Shown: positions 1 to 9,414, counted from the first letter of the stretch. The stretch is 64,000 nt of DNA from an uncultured Sutterella sp. (GCA_900544345.1 UQUR01000002.1:143500-207499), one strand, 5' to 3'. Notes: generated by a model not told the origin, from the sequence alone. Translations and numbers: made by a program.

Positions 1-1143
1 ATGAAAAATTGTGAAGATTTCGGCGTTAAACTCTTCGGCCTGGGACATCCGAATCAGGGCATCGTTCACATTATCGGACCACAAACAGGCTTTACGCTTC
101 CCGGTACCACACTTGTATGCGGTGACTCTCACACAGCTACACACGGAGCCTTTGGTGCATTAGCTTTTGGAATCGGCACAAGCGAAGTTGAACACGTCAT
201 GGCAACTCAGACACTAAAACAAGCCAAGCTGAAAACCATGCGCATTAACTGTAACGGCAAGTTGCCCAAAGGGGTTTACGCCAAGGATTTGATTTTAGAA
301 ATTGCGCGGGTACTGACCACAGCGGGCGCAACCGGTTATGCCATTGAATTTGCAGGTGACGGCGTCACCTCTTTGAGTATGGAAGCCCGAATGACTTTGT
401 CAAATATGGCCATTGAGGTGGGAGCCAAAGCCGGCATGATCGCTCCTGATGAGATAACCTTTGAATACCTCAAAGATCGCCCCTTTGCTCCAAAAGGAAA
501 AGATTGGGAAGAAGCAGTTCAGTACTGGAAAACTTTATCGTCTGATAAAGAGGCCAAGTTTGATAAAGAAGTAACGATTGATTCTGGTCATTTGGTTCCG
601 TTGGTCACTTGGGGCACTAATCCGGGTCAGGTCTGCCACATCACCGATTGTGTTCCAGATCCTCGAAAAGCACTCGATGAGCAGGAACGCCACGCCATTG
701 AGTCAGCCCTATCTTATATTGAGATTCAACCCGGTCAACCCATTGCAGGGGTTGGCATTGACACGGTTTTCATCGGCTCGTGCACGAACGGACGCATTGA
801 AGACTTCCGTGAAGCTGCCAAAGTCCTTAAGGGTCGCCACATTGCTCAAGGTATCAGAGCATTGGCCGTACCGGGCTCAATGGCAGTGAAAGCTCAGGCT
901 GAAAAAGAAGGTTTGGATCAAATCTTTAAAGATGCCGGATTTGAATGGCGCCTGCCCGGCTGCTCAATGTGTTTAGGCATGAATGACGATATTGCCGCTC
1001 CCGGCTCACGTGTGGCATCAACTTCCAACAGAAACTTTGTCGGTCGGCAGGGTCGAGGTAGCCGTTCGCATCTTATGAGCCCTGCGATGGCTGCTGCCGC
1101 AGCCGTAGCCGGCAAAATCGTTGATGTTCGCCAATACCTTTGA
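1..1143 (+). CDS. leuC: 3-isopropylmalate dehydratase large subunit, 5'-truncated by window edge
   Basis: This is the large subunit of isopropylmalate isomerase in leucine biosynthesis, which converts 2-isopropylmalate to 3-isopropylmalate with LeuD. The 380 visible residues match the family from before the GDSHTATHGAFG motif to the C-terminus. The [4Fe-4S] ligand cysteines are visible in the GSCTNGR stretch and the GCSMCLGMN stretch. Full-length LeuC has about 470 residues, so roughly 90 residues lie before the window. The ATG at base 1 is internal and not the true start. leuD follows after 13 bases, consistent with one operon and an LeuCD heterodimer. Confidence 0.95.
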   Translation: MKNCEDFGVKLFGLGHPNQGIVHIIGPQTGFTLPGTTLVCGDSHTATHGAFGALAFGIGTSEVEHVMATQTLKQAKLKTMRINCNGKLPKGVYAKDLILEIARVLTTAGATGYAIEFAGDGVTSLSMEARMTLSNMAIEVGAKAGMIAPDEITFEYLKDRPFAPKGKDWEEAVQYWKTLSSDKEAKFDKEVTIDSGHLVPLVTWGTNPGQVCHITDCVPDPRKALDEQERHAIESALSYIEIQPGQPIAGVGIDTVFIGSCTNGRIEDFREAAKVLKGRHIAQGIRALAVPGSMAVKAQAEKEGLDQIFKDAGFEWRLPGCSMCLGMNDDIAAPGSRVASTSNRNFVGRQGRGSRSHLMSPAMAAAAAVAGKIVDVRQYL

Positions 1144-1156
1144 TAGGAGAGTCACA

Positions 1157-1774
1157 ATGCAAAAATTTACGAAACTTACCGCGGTGGCTGCTCCTATAGA
1201 TGCCTCCAACATCGATACAGATCAAATTATTCCAAAGCAGTTCCTGCTCGCAGTCGATCGAAAAGGCTTCGGCAAACACCTTTTTCACACTTGGCGTTAT
1301 CTCGATGAAGCTGAGACTATGCCAAATCCGGATTTTGTGCTCAATAAACCTTCTTACCAGGGGGCACAATTTATCGTTGCCAGAAACAATTTCGGCAATG
1401 GCTCAAGCCGTGAGCACGCTCCTTGGGCACTGCTTGACTTCGGCATTCGTGCGATCATCGCATCCTCCTTTGCTGATATCTTCTCTAATAACTCTTTGGG
1501 TAACGGTCTGTTGCTCGTCCGTCTGACCGAAGAGGAAATCGAAGAAATCATGCAAAAGCTTAAAGCCTGTCCGGGAATGTCCATTACCGTTGACCTCGAG
1601 GAGTGCTCAGTCACTGTAGGAGAGAAGCGCTACGGCTTCTCGATGGATCCATTCCGAAGACACTGCATATTGGAAGGATTGGATGCAATTTCTCTGACGC
1701 TTGAGCATGAAGATGCGATCAGTCGTTTTGAAGCCAATCAACCCGCCTGGATTAAAAAAGGCATCAATCAGTAG
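1157..1774 (+). CDS. leuD: 3-isopropylmalate dehydratase small subunit
   Basis: This 205-residue protein is the swivelling small subunit of isopropylmalate isomerase. The family motifs IDTDQIIPKQFL near the N-terminus and NNFGNGSSREHAPWAL in the middle are present. The ATG at 1157 is chosen because TAGGAGAG lies just upstream and the N-terminus then starts at the conserved region; an in-frame ATG at 1121 would overlap leuC and add 12 unlike residues. A strong terminator follows, so leuC-leuD looks like the end of its operon. leuB is not adjacent. Confidence 0.95.
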   Translation: MQKFTKLTAVAAPIDASNIDTDQIIPKQFLLAVDRKGFGKHLFHTWRYLDEAETMPNPDFVLNKPSYQGAQFIVARNNFGNGSSREHAPWALLDFGIRAIIASSFADIFSNNSLGNGLLLVRLTEEEIEEIMQKLKACPGMSITVDLEECSVTVGEKRYGFSMDPFRRHCILEGLDAISLTLEHEDAISRFEANQPAWIKKGINQ

Positions 1775-1795
1775 CTGAAGGACGCTTGCCAATCA

Positions 1796-1834
1796 GGTCC
1801 TGCTTGATCATTTTCATCAGGCAGGACCTTTTTT
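1796..1834 (+). terminator. Rho-independent terminator of leuCD
   Basis: An 8-bp perfect stem (GGTCCTGC with GCAGGACC) around a 17-base loop is followed by six T. It lies 22 bases after leuD and has a T-tract only on the plus strand. Confidence 0.85.
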
Positions 1835-1842
1835 GTTAATCG

Positions 1843-3636
1843 CTATTTGTTAACAAGTTTCTTGAATTCAGCGATATGGCTGCATGCCTGATCAAGGCAT
1901 TGATTCCAGAAATCCGGCTTTGTCGCATCCAAACCCATGTGTTTAGCAATCAGTTCATCGACTGTCATGCGGCCTGTATCTCGCAAAAATTCACGATAAA
2001 ACCGCGGGAAATCAGCTCCCCGCTTCATTTGTTCACGGCACAAGCCCTGAGACATCAGGTAACCAATCGTATAGGCATAGTTGTAGATATATTGATCGGT
2101 CATGTAAAAATGAAGCTTGTAGCACCAAAGATAAGGATCGCTGTCTTCAATCGCATCTCCCATATACTCGCGCCAAACCTCCTGCATCATCGCTTCAGCT
2201 TCTGCCTGAGTCACCAGTCCGCTCTGTCGCTTTTCAATGAAACGGGTTTCAAAACCCATTCGAATCGGCAGTTGCAAGCAGAAATTGGCGCAACTCACTA
2301 ATTCCTGCCACAAAATACCCAGCCGTTCTTCATCACTTTGGCTGTGCTCGGCGCAATAACGTCTGACGTTCGCTTCATTAAAAGTACTGGCCACCTCAGT
2401 GAGCGTCATAGGAAATTCTGTTTCATTAGTCGGCATATCACGCATCACCCAATAGTGGAATGCGTGACCTAACTCGTGAGCTTGCTGTAGCACAGAACCA
2501 AAGCTTCCCAAATAAGTTGTGAATACTCTGGGTTGCTTCAAACGGTTAAAGCGTGAATAAAATGCTCCTCCTGCCTTCTTAGAGTCCACTCGTGCATCCA
2601 GCCAATGTTTTTCAAGCATCATGTCAATAAATGCCGGGATATCGGGATTGACTTCCACTAAAGCCGCTTTGACCGTTTCGATAGCTTGTTCATAAGGGAT
2701 ATAAGGAGCCTTACCGGTACTTTTCACTGGAATAGGTGCAAAGAAGTCACAAGCCTTCATGACTTTGCGTCCAAAGAAGGGAGCTCGAACAGTAATAGCT
2801 TCCTGAATTTCAGACTGACGGTTTTTGATAGCATTTAATGCAGCCATCAGTGCTTCTCGGCTAATTCTGTTTTGCTCCAAGCTTGGACGCATCCAATCGT
2901 CCAAACCAGCAATACCAAATTGAGTCTTCCTAAAACCGTGAAGCAAATTCAATAAATCTACATAGTAACCGGCATGCTCCTTGTACCATGCGTTAACCGC
3001 TGCCTGAGCGCTTTCTCTTAAAAGCGGGTCATCGGCACCTTTGAGCACACCTACACACTGAGAATGTGTTAAATGTACTGTTTCACCGGCACTATTTTTA
3101 GCCTCAACAAGCATTGACTTATTGAGGCGTTTATACATTGCATCAACAGGATAAAAATTCGTAGCAGCAAAAGCATTAATAATGGCATTTTGTTGCGTAT
3201 TAAGCTTGGAACGCCAAGAATTCTTCTTTTCCATGGTGCCGAAACGCCAATGAGAAACGATCGGATCAGTCCAAAACTCATCCTTCTCATCGATCTGACC
3301 CAAAGCCGTAAATAAGGGTTTAGCCGTTGCTTCCAACTGGGCCATTAGAGCTTGAGTTTGAGCATAGGCACTGGAGGCGTCAGCGTCGGTAATATCTGCA
3401 CTGGAAGCACAGTAAGAAAAGGAAATCAGTGAAGAAATACTTTCTGCAGCATCTTCATAAATCGGTATCAGATGCAAAATATCTTCTTTAGAAATTTGCG
3501 CCGTTAGAGCTTTGGCCAACTCTTGCATCTTGTCACAAGCATTTTTCAGTTCAGCCTGAAAACGATTATCTTTAACGCTGCCGTATGCGTCATCGAGTGT
3601 CCAGGCAGGAAGCATCTGATTTGTATTTTGCTGCAT
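1843..3636 (-). CDS. M3-family oligoendopeptidase (PepF-like)
   Basis: This predicted cytoplasmic zinc metallopeptidase of 597 residues would cleave short peptides. The zinc motif HELGH lies in QQAHELGHAFH in the C-terminal third, with the downstream glutamate expected in EVASTFNEANV. Length and architecture fit the M3B oligoendopeptidase F group better than M3A thimet/PrlC enzymes, because the N-terminal domain is PepF-like. The ATG at 3636 has GCGAGGA just upstream; an earlier in-frame ATG at 3711 adds an unlikely basic and hydrophobic leader. It converges with leuD and appears monocistronic. The substrate is unknown. Confidence 0.85.
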   Translation of the reverse strand: MQQNTNQMLPAWTLDDAYGSVKDNRFQAELKNACDKMQELAKALTAQISKEDILHLIPIYEDAAESISSLISFSYCASSADITDADASSAYAQTQALMAQLEATAKPLFTALGQIDEKDEFWTDPIVSHWRFGTMEKKNSWRSKLNTQQNAIINAFAATNFYPVDAMYKRLNKSMLVEAKNSAGETVHLTHSQCVGVLKGADDPLLRESAQAAVNAWYKEHAGYYVDLLNLLHGFRKTQFGIAGLDDWMRPSLEQNRISREALMAALNAIKNRQSEIQEAITVRAPFFGRKVMKACDFFAPIPVKSTGKAPYIPYEQAIETVKAALVEVNPDIPAFIDMMLEKHWLDARVDSKKAGGAFYSRFNRLKQPRVFTTYLGSFGSVLQQAHELGHAFHYWVMRDMPTNETEFPMTLTEVASTFNEANVRRYCAEHSQSDEERLGILWQELVSCANFCLQLPIRMGFETRFIEKRQSGLVTQAEAEAMMQEVWREYMGDAIEDSDPYLWCYKLHFYMTDQYIYNYAYTIGYLMSQGLCREQMKRGADFPRFYREFLRDTGRMTVDELIAKHMGLDATKPDFWNQCLDQACSHIAEFKKLVNK

Positions 3637-3731
3637 TTTTTCCTCGCTTAAAGAAACAAACGGGGAAAATTTTAAAAAAGAAAAGGAACGGTCGCCCGCT
3701 CCCTTTCTCAAATTAGGTGAAAATACTTATG

Positions 3732-4823
3732 TTAAGCCTGAACGATCTGCACCTCGTCGTCTTCAATCTCAATGCGTTCATCGCCCATGTATTGATTTTC
3801 ACGACGTCGCTCTTCATCGAGGTACTGCGCAATAGCAGCGACCAGTTCGGGGCAGCCTTCTCGCGTTGCTGCAGAGATGACAAAAACGCGTTCTTCATGA
3901 GGCACTTCAAGCGCATCGAGTAAATTCTCAATACGCTCATCCTGCTCTTCCTCGGCAATCAGATCGACTTTATTAAGAACCAGCCAACGAGGTTTATTGT
4001 ACAAAGCCTCATCGTATTTCTTAAGTTCCTGAACAATTGCCTTGGCCTCAGCCGCGGGGTCAACACTCTCATCAAAAGGTGCCATATCAATAATGTGAAG
4101 CAAGAGTTTGGTGCGCGACAAATGCCGCAGGAACAAATGCCCCAAACCCGCTCCTTCAGAAGCACCTTCAATCAATCCCGGAATATCAGCGACGACAAAA
4201 CTCTGTTCGGGTCCGACTCGCACAACACCCAACTGCGGATGAAGGGTCGTAAACGGATAATCGGCAATTTTCGGTCTGGCATTCGATACCGCAGAAATGA
4301 AAGTGGACTTACCGGCATTGGGCATGCCCAATAAACCGACATCGGCCAAAACCTTTAATTCCAAATTCAGGAAACGATGTTCACCTTCTTCTCCGGGCGT
4401 GCATTGCCGCGGAGCACGATTGGTACTGGACTTAAAGTGCAGATTGCCTAAGCCGCCCTTGCCGCCTTTGGCAAGCAAATAGCGCTCACCGTGACGGGTG
4501 AGGTCTGCCACAAGCTCTCCGGTATCGGCATCGGTAACAAGTGTGCCGACGGGCATACGCAATTCAATATCGTTGCCGGCTGCGCCGTAGCAGTCTGAGC
4601 CGCGTCCGTTTTCTCCGTTTTTGGCAAAGTGTTTACGCGCATAGCGGTAATCAATCAGCGTATTGATATTACAGTCTGCTACTGCGTAAACATCTCCTCC
4701 GCGGCCGCCGTCGCCACCGTCAGGGCCGCCCTTCGGAATAAACTTTTCCCGACGAAAAGAAGCAACACCATTGCCCCCTTTGCCGCCGGCAACTTCAATA
4801 CGAGCTTCATCAACAAATTTCAT
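3732..4823 (-). CDS. obgE: Obg-family GTPase ObgE/CgtA
   Basis: This essential ribosome-associated GTPase of 363 residues acts in large-subunit assembly and stress control. Residues 1-159 form the glycine-rich Obg fold. The G domain follows with the P-loop GMPNAGKST, the switch region around DYPFTTLHP, the DIPGLIEGA motif and NKVD. A short acidic C-terminal tail is present. The neighbours rpmA and rplU upstream give the conserved rplU-rpmA-obgE order. A terminator-like hairpin lies between rpmA and obgE, so obgE may be only partly co-transcribed with them. Confidence 0.97.
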   Translation of the reverse strand: MKFVDEARIEVAGGKGGNGVASFRREKFIPKGGPDGGDGGRGGDVYAVADCNINTLIDYRYARKHFAKNGENGRGSDCYGAAGNDIELRMPVGTLVTDADTGELVADLTRHGERYLLAKGGKGGLGNLHFKSSTNRAPRQCTPGEEGEHRFLNLELKVLADVGLLGMPNAGKSTFISAVSNARPKIADYPFTTLHPQLGVVRVGPEQSFVVADIPGLIEGASEGAGLGHLFLRHLSRTKLLLHIIDMAPFDESVDPAAEAKAIVQELKKYDEALYNKPRWLVLNKVDLIAEEEQDERIENLLDALEVPHEERVFVISAATREGCPELVAAIAQYLDEERRRENQYMGDERIEIEDDEVQIVQA

Positions 4824-4890
4824 ATCGACCTCAAAGCAGCTTCAGTTTTTTTACTGAGCAAACCCCAGATTAGATCTCACTTTAACACAG

Positions 4891-4914
4891 AAAAAGCCAT
4901 GTCACCGACATGGC
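4891..4914 (-). terminator. Hairpin with T-tract after rpmA
   Basis: Read on the minus strand, GCCATGTC and GACATGGC form an 8-bp stem around GGT, followed by five T. It sits between rpmA and obgE and could act as an attenuator that lowers obgE expression relative to the ribosomal protein genes. Confidence 0.7.
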
Positions 4915-4973
4915 CTTCTCTTTATTTTCGTACTGTGCGGGTGATCAAAAATCACCCGAGTCGTCATCGCTGA

Positions 4974-5234
4974 TTAAGCAGCAGGGATCACCTTAACGAA
5001 ACGATGATTTTGAGGTCCCTTGACTTCAAACTTCACCGTACCGTCCACCTTGGCAAACAAGGTGTGGTCACGACCCATACCGACGTTGTCGCCGGGATGG
5101 AATTGCGTGCCGCGTTGACGAACAATGATGCCGCCGGCGTTAATAGCAGCATCACCGAAAACCTTCACACCAAGACGCTTAGCTTGGGAATCACGACCGT
5201 TGCGGGTAGAACCGCCACCCTTTTTATGTGCCAT
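4974..5234 (-). CDS. rpmA: 50S ribosomal protein L27
   Basis: This 86-residue basic protein sits at the peptidyl-transferase centre of the large ribosomal subunit. The N-terminus MAHKKGGGSTRNGRDS and the following RLGVKVFGD are diagnostic for L27. The N-terminus begins with the mature-type sequence and has no cleaved extension of the kind seen in Firmicutes. The gene lies 27 bases downstream of rplU in the conserved operon. Confidence 0.98.
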   Translation of the reverse strand: MAHKKGGGSTRNGRDSQAKRLGVKVFGDAAINAGGIIVRQRGTQFHPGDNVGMGRDHTLFAKVDGTVKFEVKGPQNHRFVKVIPAA

Positions 5235-5261
5235 TTTCTTACTCTCTTAGAAAAGTCTAAA

Positions 5262-5573
5262 TTAAGCCGCGATCGATTCGATCTTGAGCTCCGTGTAGTT
5301 TTGACGATGACCAGCGCTCTTGATGGAGTGCTTACGACGGCGCATCTTGAAGATGCGAACCTTGTCGTGACGGCCGTGAGAAACTACCGTAGCGGTAACG
5401 CTGGCGCCTTCAACGAAGGGAGCACCAACCTTGAGTTCATTGCCATCGGAAACAGCCAAGACTTCAGAAAGGGTCACTTGGGAGCCGACTTCGGCGTTCA
5501 AGGTTTCAACCTTGAGCATGTCACCGGCAGCAACGCGATATTGCTTTCCGCCGGTCTTGATAATTGCGTACAT
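5262..5573 (-). CDS. rplU: 50S ribosomal protein L21
   Basis: This 103-residue protein binds 23S rRNA in the large subunit. MYAIIKTGGKQYRV at the N-terminus and the C-terminal KMRRRKHSIKSAGHRQ are hallmark L21 motifs. It is the first gene of the rplU-rpmA-obgE cluster and has a candidate sigma70 promoter about 100 bases upstream, leaving a leader of about that length. Confidence 0.98.
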   Translation of the reverse strand: MYAIIKTGGKQYRVAAGDMLKVETLNAEVGSQVTLSEVLAVSDGNELKVGAPFVEGASVTATVVSHGRHDKVRIFKMRRRKHSIKSAGHRQNYTELKIESIAA

Positions 5574-5678
5574 TTATTAATACCTCGCCCGTTTCGCTCA
5601 GCCAACGCACTGTCTGCGAAACCTTTTTATAGTTAATCGGCAGGACAAAGTCCCACTTACTCATGCGTGGAAGTGCGG

Positions 5679-5707
5679 ATTATTTCACAAATCAAAGAGT
5701 TATGCAA
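5679..5707 (-). promoter_or_regulatory. Candidate sigma70 promoter for rplU
   Basis: On the minus strand TTGCAT (-35, 5707-5702) and AATAAT (-10, 5684-5679) are separated by 17 bases. Transcription would start about 100 bases before rplU. This is motif-based only. Confidence 0.5.
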
Positions 5708-5774
5708 ATCTTTTATTTAAAGCACTCTTGTATTAATCAATAATTATCTAAAAATATCCATCTGATTCACGTTT

Positions 5775-5807
5775 TTGTCACATTATTGTCATAATTTTGT
5801 CATAAAC
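5775..5807 (+). promoter_or_regulatory. Candidate Pho box (three TTGTCA repeats, 11-bp period)
   Basis: TTGTCA occurs at 5775, 5786 and 5797, exactly 11 bases apart with AT-rich spacers. This fits tandem PhoB binding sites, whose known consensus is two CTGTCATA-like repeats one helical turn apart. It lies upstream of the phosphate transporter gene, so phosphate-starvation control is plausible. Confidence 0.65.
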
Positions 5808-5864
5808 TTCGCCCAAACGTTGCAAGCAGCGTTACTAATATTACAAATTCAAGACGGAATTCTC

Positions 5865-8111
5865 ATGGAATATTACTATATAGCGATGCTCGTGTTTCTA
5901 GCTGGGCTCGCCTGCTTTGACCTTTTCGTTGGTGTCAGTAACGACGCCGTAAACTTCCTAAATTCTGCTATGGGATCCCGCATCGCAAGTTTTCGTACGA
6001 CGATGTGGGTTGCAACGTTCGGGGTACTACTCGGCGCTACGTTCTCATCCGGCATGATGGAAATTGCACGCTCAGGTATTTTTCATCCGCAAATGTTTAA
6101 TTTCACCGAAGTGATGATTATATTCTTTGCGGTGATGATCGCTGACGTGATCCTTCTTGACGCTTTCAATTCTCTCGGTCTTCCTACCTCAACAACCGTT
6201 TCCATTGTTTTTGAATTATTAGGCAGTGCTATTGCGGCGGCCGCTTTCAAGCTTTATTTGGACGGCGGCTCCATGGAAATGGTTTTTGATTTTATTAATA
6301 CAAGCAAGTCACTAACAATTATTTCCGGTATTTTGATTTCGGTTGTAGTGGCATTTGTTTCAGGTGCTGTGATTCAATACATCATGCGCCTTATTTTCTC
6401 TTTCCACTTTGAAAGAGTTTACCCATACGTCGGCGGTGTTTTCGGCGGACTTTCAATTACTGCTATTGCCTACTTCCTTGTCATGAAGGGAGCTAAAGGC
6501 GCGAGCTTCATGCGCCCTGAATGGATTGACTGGATTCAAGTCAATACGCCCATGCTGGTTGTGACGTTGTTTGTCGGTTTCACTGTTCTTTTCCAAATCC
6601 TTATTCTCGTCAGCAAATTCAATGTCTTTAAGATTGTCATCTTAGCCGGTACATTCTCTTTGGCTTTTGCTTTTGCTGGCAACGACTTGGTGAACTTTGT
6701 CGGTGTTCCTTTGGCCGCTTATGACAGCTTCAAGATTTGGATGGCTTCGGGGGCTCAGCCTGACGATTTAATGATGAAGGGACTGTTGATTTCTACTAAG
6801 ACAGAGACTTTCTTCCTAGTCGCTTCGGGATTAGTCATGGTTTATACGCTGTGGTTTTCTAAAAAGGCCCACCGCGTTTTACAAACTGCACTGAACTTAT
6901 CGTCACAGCAAAGCGATCATGAACAGTTCGGTTCGTCCATCCCGGGGCGCGTGATTGTCCGTGCCTCAATGGGTCTTGGCAACATCGTTAATCAATTAAT
7001 TCCCGGCGTTGTCAAAAAAGGGCTCAACTCTCGCTTTAAGCCCAGAAGACTCAAGCGCGGAGAAGTACCCTTACCCTTTGACTATGTCCGCGCTTCAGTG
7101 AACCTGGTACTCTCGGCTGCACTGATTTCCTCGGCTACTTCTTTGCAATTGCCTCTGTCGACCACTTACGTGACTTTTATGGTGGCAATGGGATCGTCAT
7201 TTGCTGACGGCGCTTGGGACCGCGAGACAGCTGTGTATCGTATTTCTGGTGTTTTAACCGTGATCAGCGGCTGGTTCCTCACTGCCTTAACCGCCAGTAC
7301 ATTGGCAGCAATTGTTTGTATCGTAATCTTCTTAGGCGGCGGCTTCATTGCTTTTGTCCTCGCTTTACTTGCTTTCTTCCTGATTGTTCGCAGTAACATG
7401 CGTTTTAATCAGCAGGATGCTAACTACAAAGCTGAGCAGGCAATCCGCTATGACGTTGTGAAGATTCGTGAAATTTTGAATCAGCGCGTCGGTGAAAACC
7501 TTTTAACAACCGTTACGCTTTACAACAATATCGTTGAGATGTTCCTCAACGACGATGAAAGCGGATTACGCAAATTAAAACTGCAGGCCAATGAAAATTT
7601 TGATCAATTAACGCGAGAAAGAGGCGTTTATTACAAAATGGAAAATTCGGCCTATGTCCCGACAAAAGAAGATAACGACGCTCGCTACAGTTACTTCAGA
7701 ACCTTTACTAATCTGCGTGATGTAGGCCGGTCTCTTCAAGCGCTCTCGCGTGTGGCCAAAGACCACATTGCTAATCGCCATCGCACATTCCAAGGTGAAT
7801 TGAGCCAAGACTTGGCAGATTTGTCACAGCTTTTGCTTGAAATTGTTGGCAACCATAATGGTAAAGCTGACGTAGCTGCACTGCATGCAAATGCTCAATC
7901 ACTCTTGAGCCGCATTGAAACAATTCAAGAAAAACTTCTGCGCAATGGCCCCGATAAGGGTTTCTCTGCCAGAGGTTGTGAATTGTTCTTAAGCTTCCTG
8001 CTCTTTGCACGCGAATTGATCAATCACTATGAGATCATTGCTATGCTTCAGCAAAAGCTCAATGCACCGGTACCTGAAAAAACCTTGGACAATAAGTCTC
8101 AGGCTGCCTAA
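5865..8111 (+). CDS. PiT-family inorganic phosphate transporter with cytoplasmic C-terminal domain
   Basis: This 748-residue inner-membrane protein probably takes up phosphate. The N-terminal two thirds contain many membrane segments and the duplicated PiT signatures: GVSNDAVNFLNSA near residue 25 and FAGNDLVNFVGVP in the middle. The last 240 or so residues are a soluble helical domain resembling PhoU, which is unusual in the short E. coli PitA but known in larger PiT homologues. The ATG at 5865 is preferred because an upstream in-frame TTG overlaps the Pho box. The Shine-Dalgarno sequence is weak (CGGA). A strong terminator follows. Confidence 0.88.
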   Translation: MEYYYIAMLVFLAGLACFDLFVGVSNDAVNFLNSAMGSRIASFRTTMWVATFGVLLGATFSSGMMEIARSGIFHPQMFNFTEVMIIFFAVMIADVILLDAFNSLGLPTSTTVSIVFELLGSAIAAAAFKLYLDGGSMEMVFDFINTSKSLTIISGILISVVVAFVSGAVIQYIMRLIFSFHFERVYPYVGGVFGGLSITAIAYFLVMKGAKGASFMRPEWIDWIQVNTPMLVVTLFVGFTVLFQILILVSKFNVFKIVILAGTFSLAFAFAGNDLVNFVGVPLAAYDSFKIWMASGAQPDDLMMKGLLISTKTETFFLVASGLVMVYTLWFSKKAHRVLQTALNLSSQQSDHEQFGSSIPGRVIVRASMGLGNIVNQLIPGVVKKGLNSRFKPRRLKRGEVPLPFDYVRASVNLVLSAALISSATSLQLPLSTTYVTFMVAMGSSFADGAWDRETAVYRISGVLTVISGWFLTALTASTLAAIVCIVIFLGGGFIAFVLALLAFFLIVRSNMRFNQQDANYKAEQAIRYDVVKIREILNQRVGENLLTTVTLYNNIVEMFLNDDESGLRKLKLQANENFDQLTRERGVYYKMENSAYVPTKEDNDARYSYFRTFTNLRDVGRSLQALSRVAKDHIANRHRTFQGELSQDLADLSQLLLEIVGNHNGKADVAALHANAQSLLSRIETIQEKLLRNGPDKGFSARGCELFLSFLLFARELINHYEIIAMLQQKLNAPVPEKTLDNKSQAA

Positions 8112-8126
8112 AAATATGCATCAGTG

Positions 8127-8152
8127 GGGGAGGTCTTAGACCTCCCCTTTTT
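8127..8152 (+). terminator. Rho-independent terminator after phosphate transporter
   Basis: GGGGAGGTC and GACCTCCCC form a 9-bp perfect stem with a TTA loop, followed by a run of T. Confidence 0.9.
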
Positions 8153-8168
8153 GTTTTTCGACAGTCGG

Positions 8169-8174
8169 TATAAT
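8169..8174 (+). promoter_or_regulatory. Consensus -10 box just upstream of ispB
   Basis: A perfect TATAAT lies only 9 bases before the ispB ATG, so a transcript starting the usual distance downstream would have an almost absent leader. No good -35 box is visible, partly because the upstream terminator occupies that region. Confidence 0.4.
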
Positions 8175-8183
8175 GAGCGCACT

Positions 8184-9179
8184 ATGACTTCAAACTCTTC
8201 TTCTCTTAAGCAATCCGTTCAAACCGTTCTGGCACCTATTGCTGACGATTTGAAAGCGGTCAACGAAATTCTTGCGCGTGAATTTGCTCATAGCCAGAGC
8301 CCGACGATTACAGAAATCGGCTCGTATATCACGCAGGCAGGCGGCAAGCGTATGCGCCCGGCTCTTTTGATGCTGATGGCAAAAGCCCTGGGCTACGAAG
8401 GCCGCGCTCACCGAGAATTGGGGGCCACAATAGAAATGCTTCACACGGCCACACTCATGCACGACGATGTGGTCGATGAAGGCATGATGCGCCGCGGCAG
8501 ACCCACTGCAAACGCCCGTTGGGGCAACAGCGTTGCTGTTTTGGTGGGTGACTTTATGTACACGCGCTCATTTGAGATGATGATCCGTATCGGCAACCTA
8601 AAGGTCATGCAGGCTTTGGCAAGCGCTGCCAATACCTTAAGCGAAGGCGAAGTCATTCAAATGAAAAATGCCCATGACCCAAGCGTTGATGAACCACGCT
8701 ACTTAAAAGTCATTGAACGCAAAACCTCCGTCTTATTTGCCGCCGCAGCCAAAATGGCTTCTGCCTTAGCCGGGGCCGGCCCCGAGGCTGAAAAAGCCCT
8801 TGTTGATTACACAATGGCTTTAGGTAACGCCTTTCAGATCGCAGATGACATTCTTGATTACTCGGGCAATCCTAGCGAAAGCGGAAAACAAATCGGCGCT
8901 GATTTCGCTGAAGGCAAAGTGACCCTTCCTGTCATCTATGCAATGCAGGCTGTCGGTCCTGAAGACAAGGGATTTATTGAAGAGGCAATTCGCCACGGAC
9001 ACGGTGACTTTGAAAAAATTTCACACCTTATTCAAACAAGCGGTGCGCTTGAAAAGTGCAAAGCAAGAGCAGTGCTTGAGCTTGAAAAAGGAAAAAATGC
9101 ACTTGATCCGATTCCCTCTTCCATTTTTAAAAATTCTCTGATAGAATTGCTGTCCTTCGTTGTTGAGCGCAAAGCTTAA
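8184..9179 (+). CDS. ispB: Octaprenyl (polyprenyl) diphosphate synthase
   Basis: This 331-residue trans-prenyltransferase makes the side chain of respiratory quinones. The first aspartate-rich motif is in LMHDDVVDEG, followed by RRGRPTAN, and the second is in QIADDILDY. Length and motifs match IspB. The ATG at 8184 gives the usual IspB N-terminus but lacks a clear ribosome binding site and follows a TATAAT box very closely. Upstream in-frame extension would run through the preceding terminator and is rejected. Confidence 0.93.
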   Translation: MTSNSSSLKQSVQTVLAPIADDLKAVNEILAREFAHSQSPTITEIGSYITQAGGKRMRPALLMLMAKALGYEGRAHRELGATIEMLHTATLMHDDVVDEGMMRRGRPTANARWGNSVAVLVGDFMYTRSFEMMIRIGNLKVMQALASAANTLSEGEVIQMKNAHDPSVDEPRYLKVIERKTSVLFAAAAKMASALAGAGPEAEKALVDYTMALGNAFQIADDILDYSGNPSESGKQIGADFAEGKVTLPVIYAMQAVGPEDKGFIEEAIRHGHGDFEKISHLIQTSGALEKCKARAVLELEKGKNALDPIPSSIFKNSLIELLSFVVERKA

Positions 9180-9193
9180 TATCGAAGAGTAAT

Positions 9194-9271
<78 letters not shown>

Positions 9272-9277
9272 GATTCC

Positions 9278-9309
9278 AAAAGCGACCTTGTTGTTAGGTC
9301 GCTTTTTTT
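9278..9309 (+). terminator. Terminator after tRNA-Pro
   Basis: AAAGCGACC and GGTCGCTTT form a stem followed by a run of T. A similar but not identical hairpin lies just beyond attR. Confidence 0.85.
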
Positions 9310-9414
9310 GTTGCCCTTTGCTATCCTTTTCCTTACAAACAAAGGCTTTCCGAGCGATTTTCCCGCAAAAAGTTTATTGCCCACTGTCGCCCGTTTTTGC
9401 CCCAAGCTCGCGTT

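Noticed and set aside
5775..5864. N-terminal extension of the phosphate transporter from a TTG at 5775
   Set aside because: It would place the start codon on the Pho box; the ATG at 5865 begins the conserved membrane domain.
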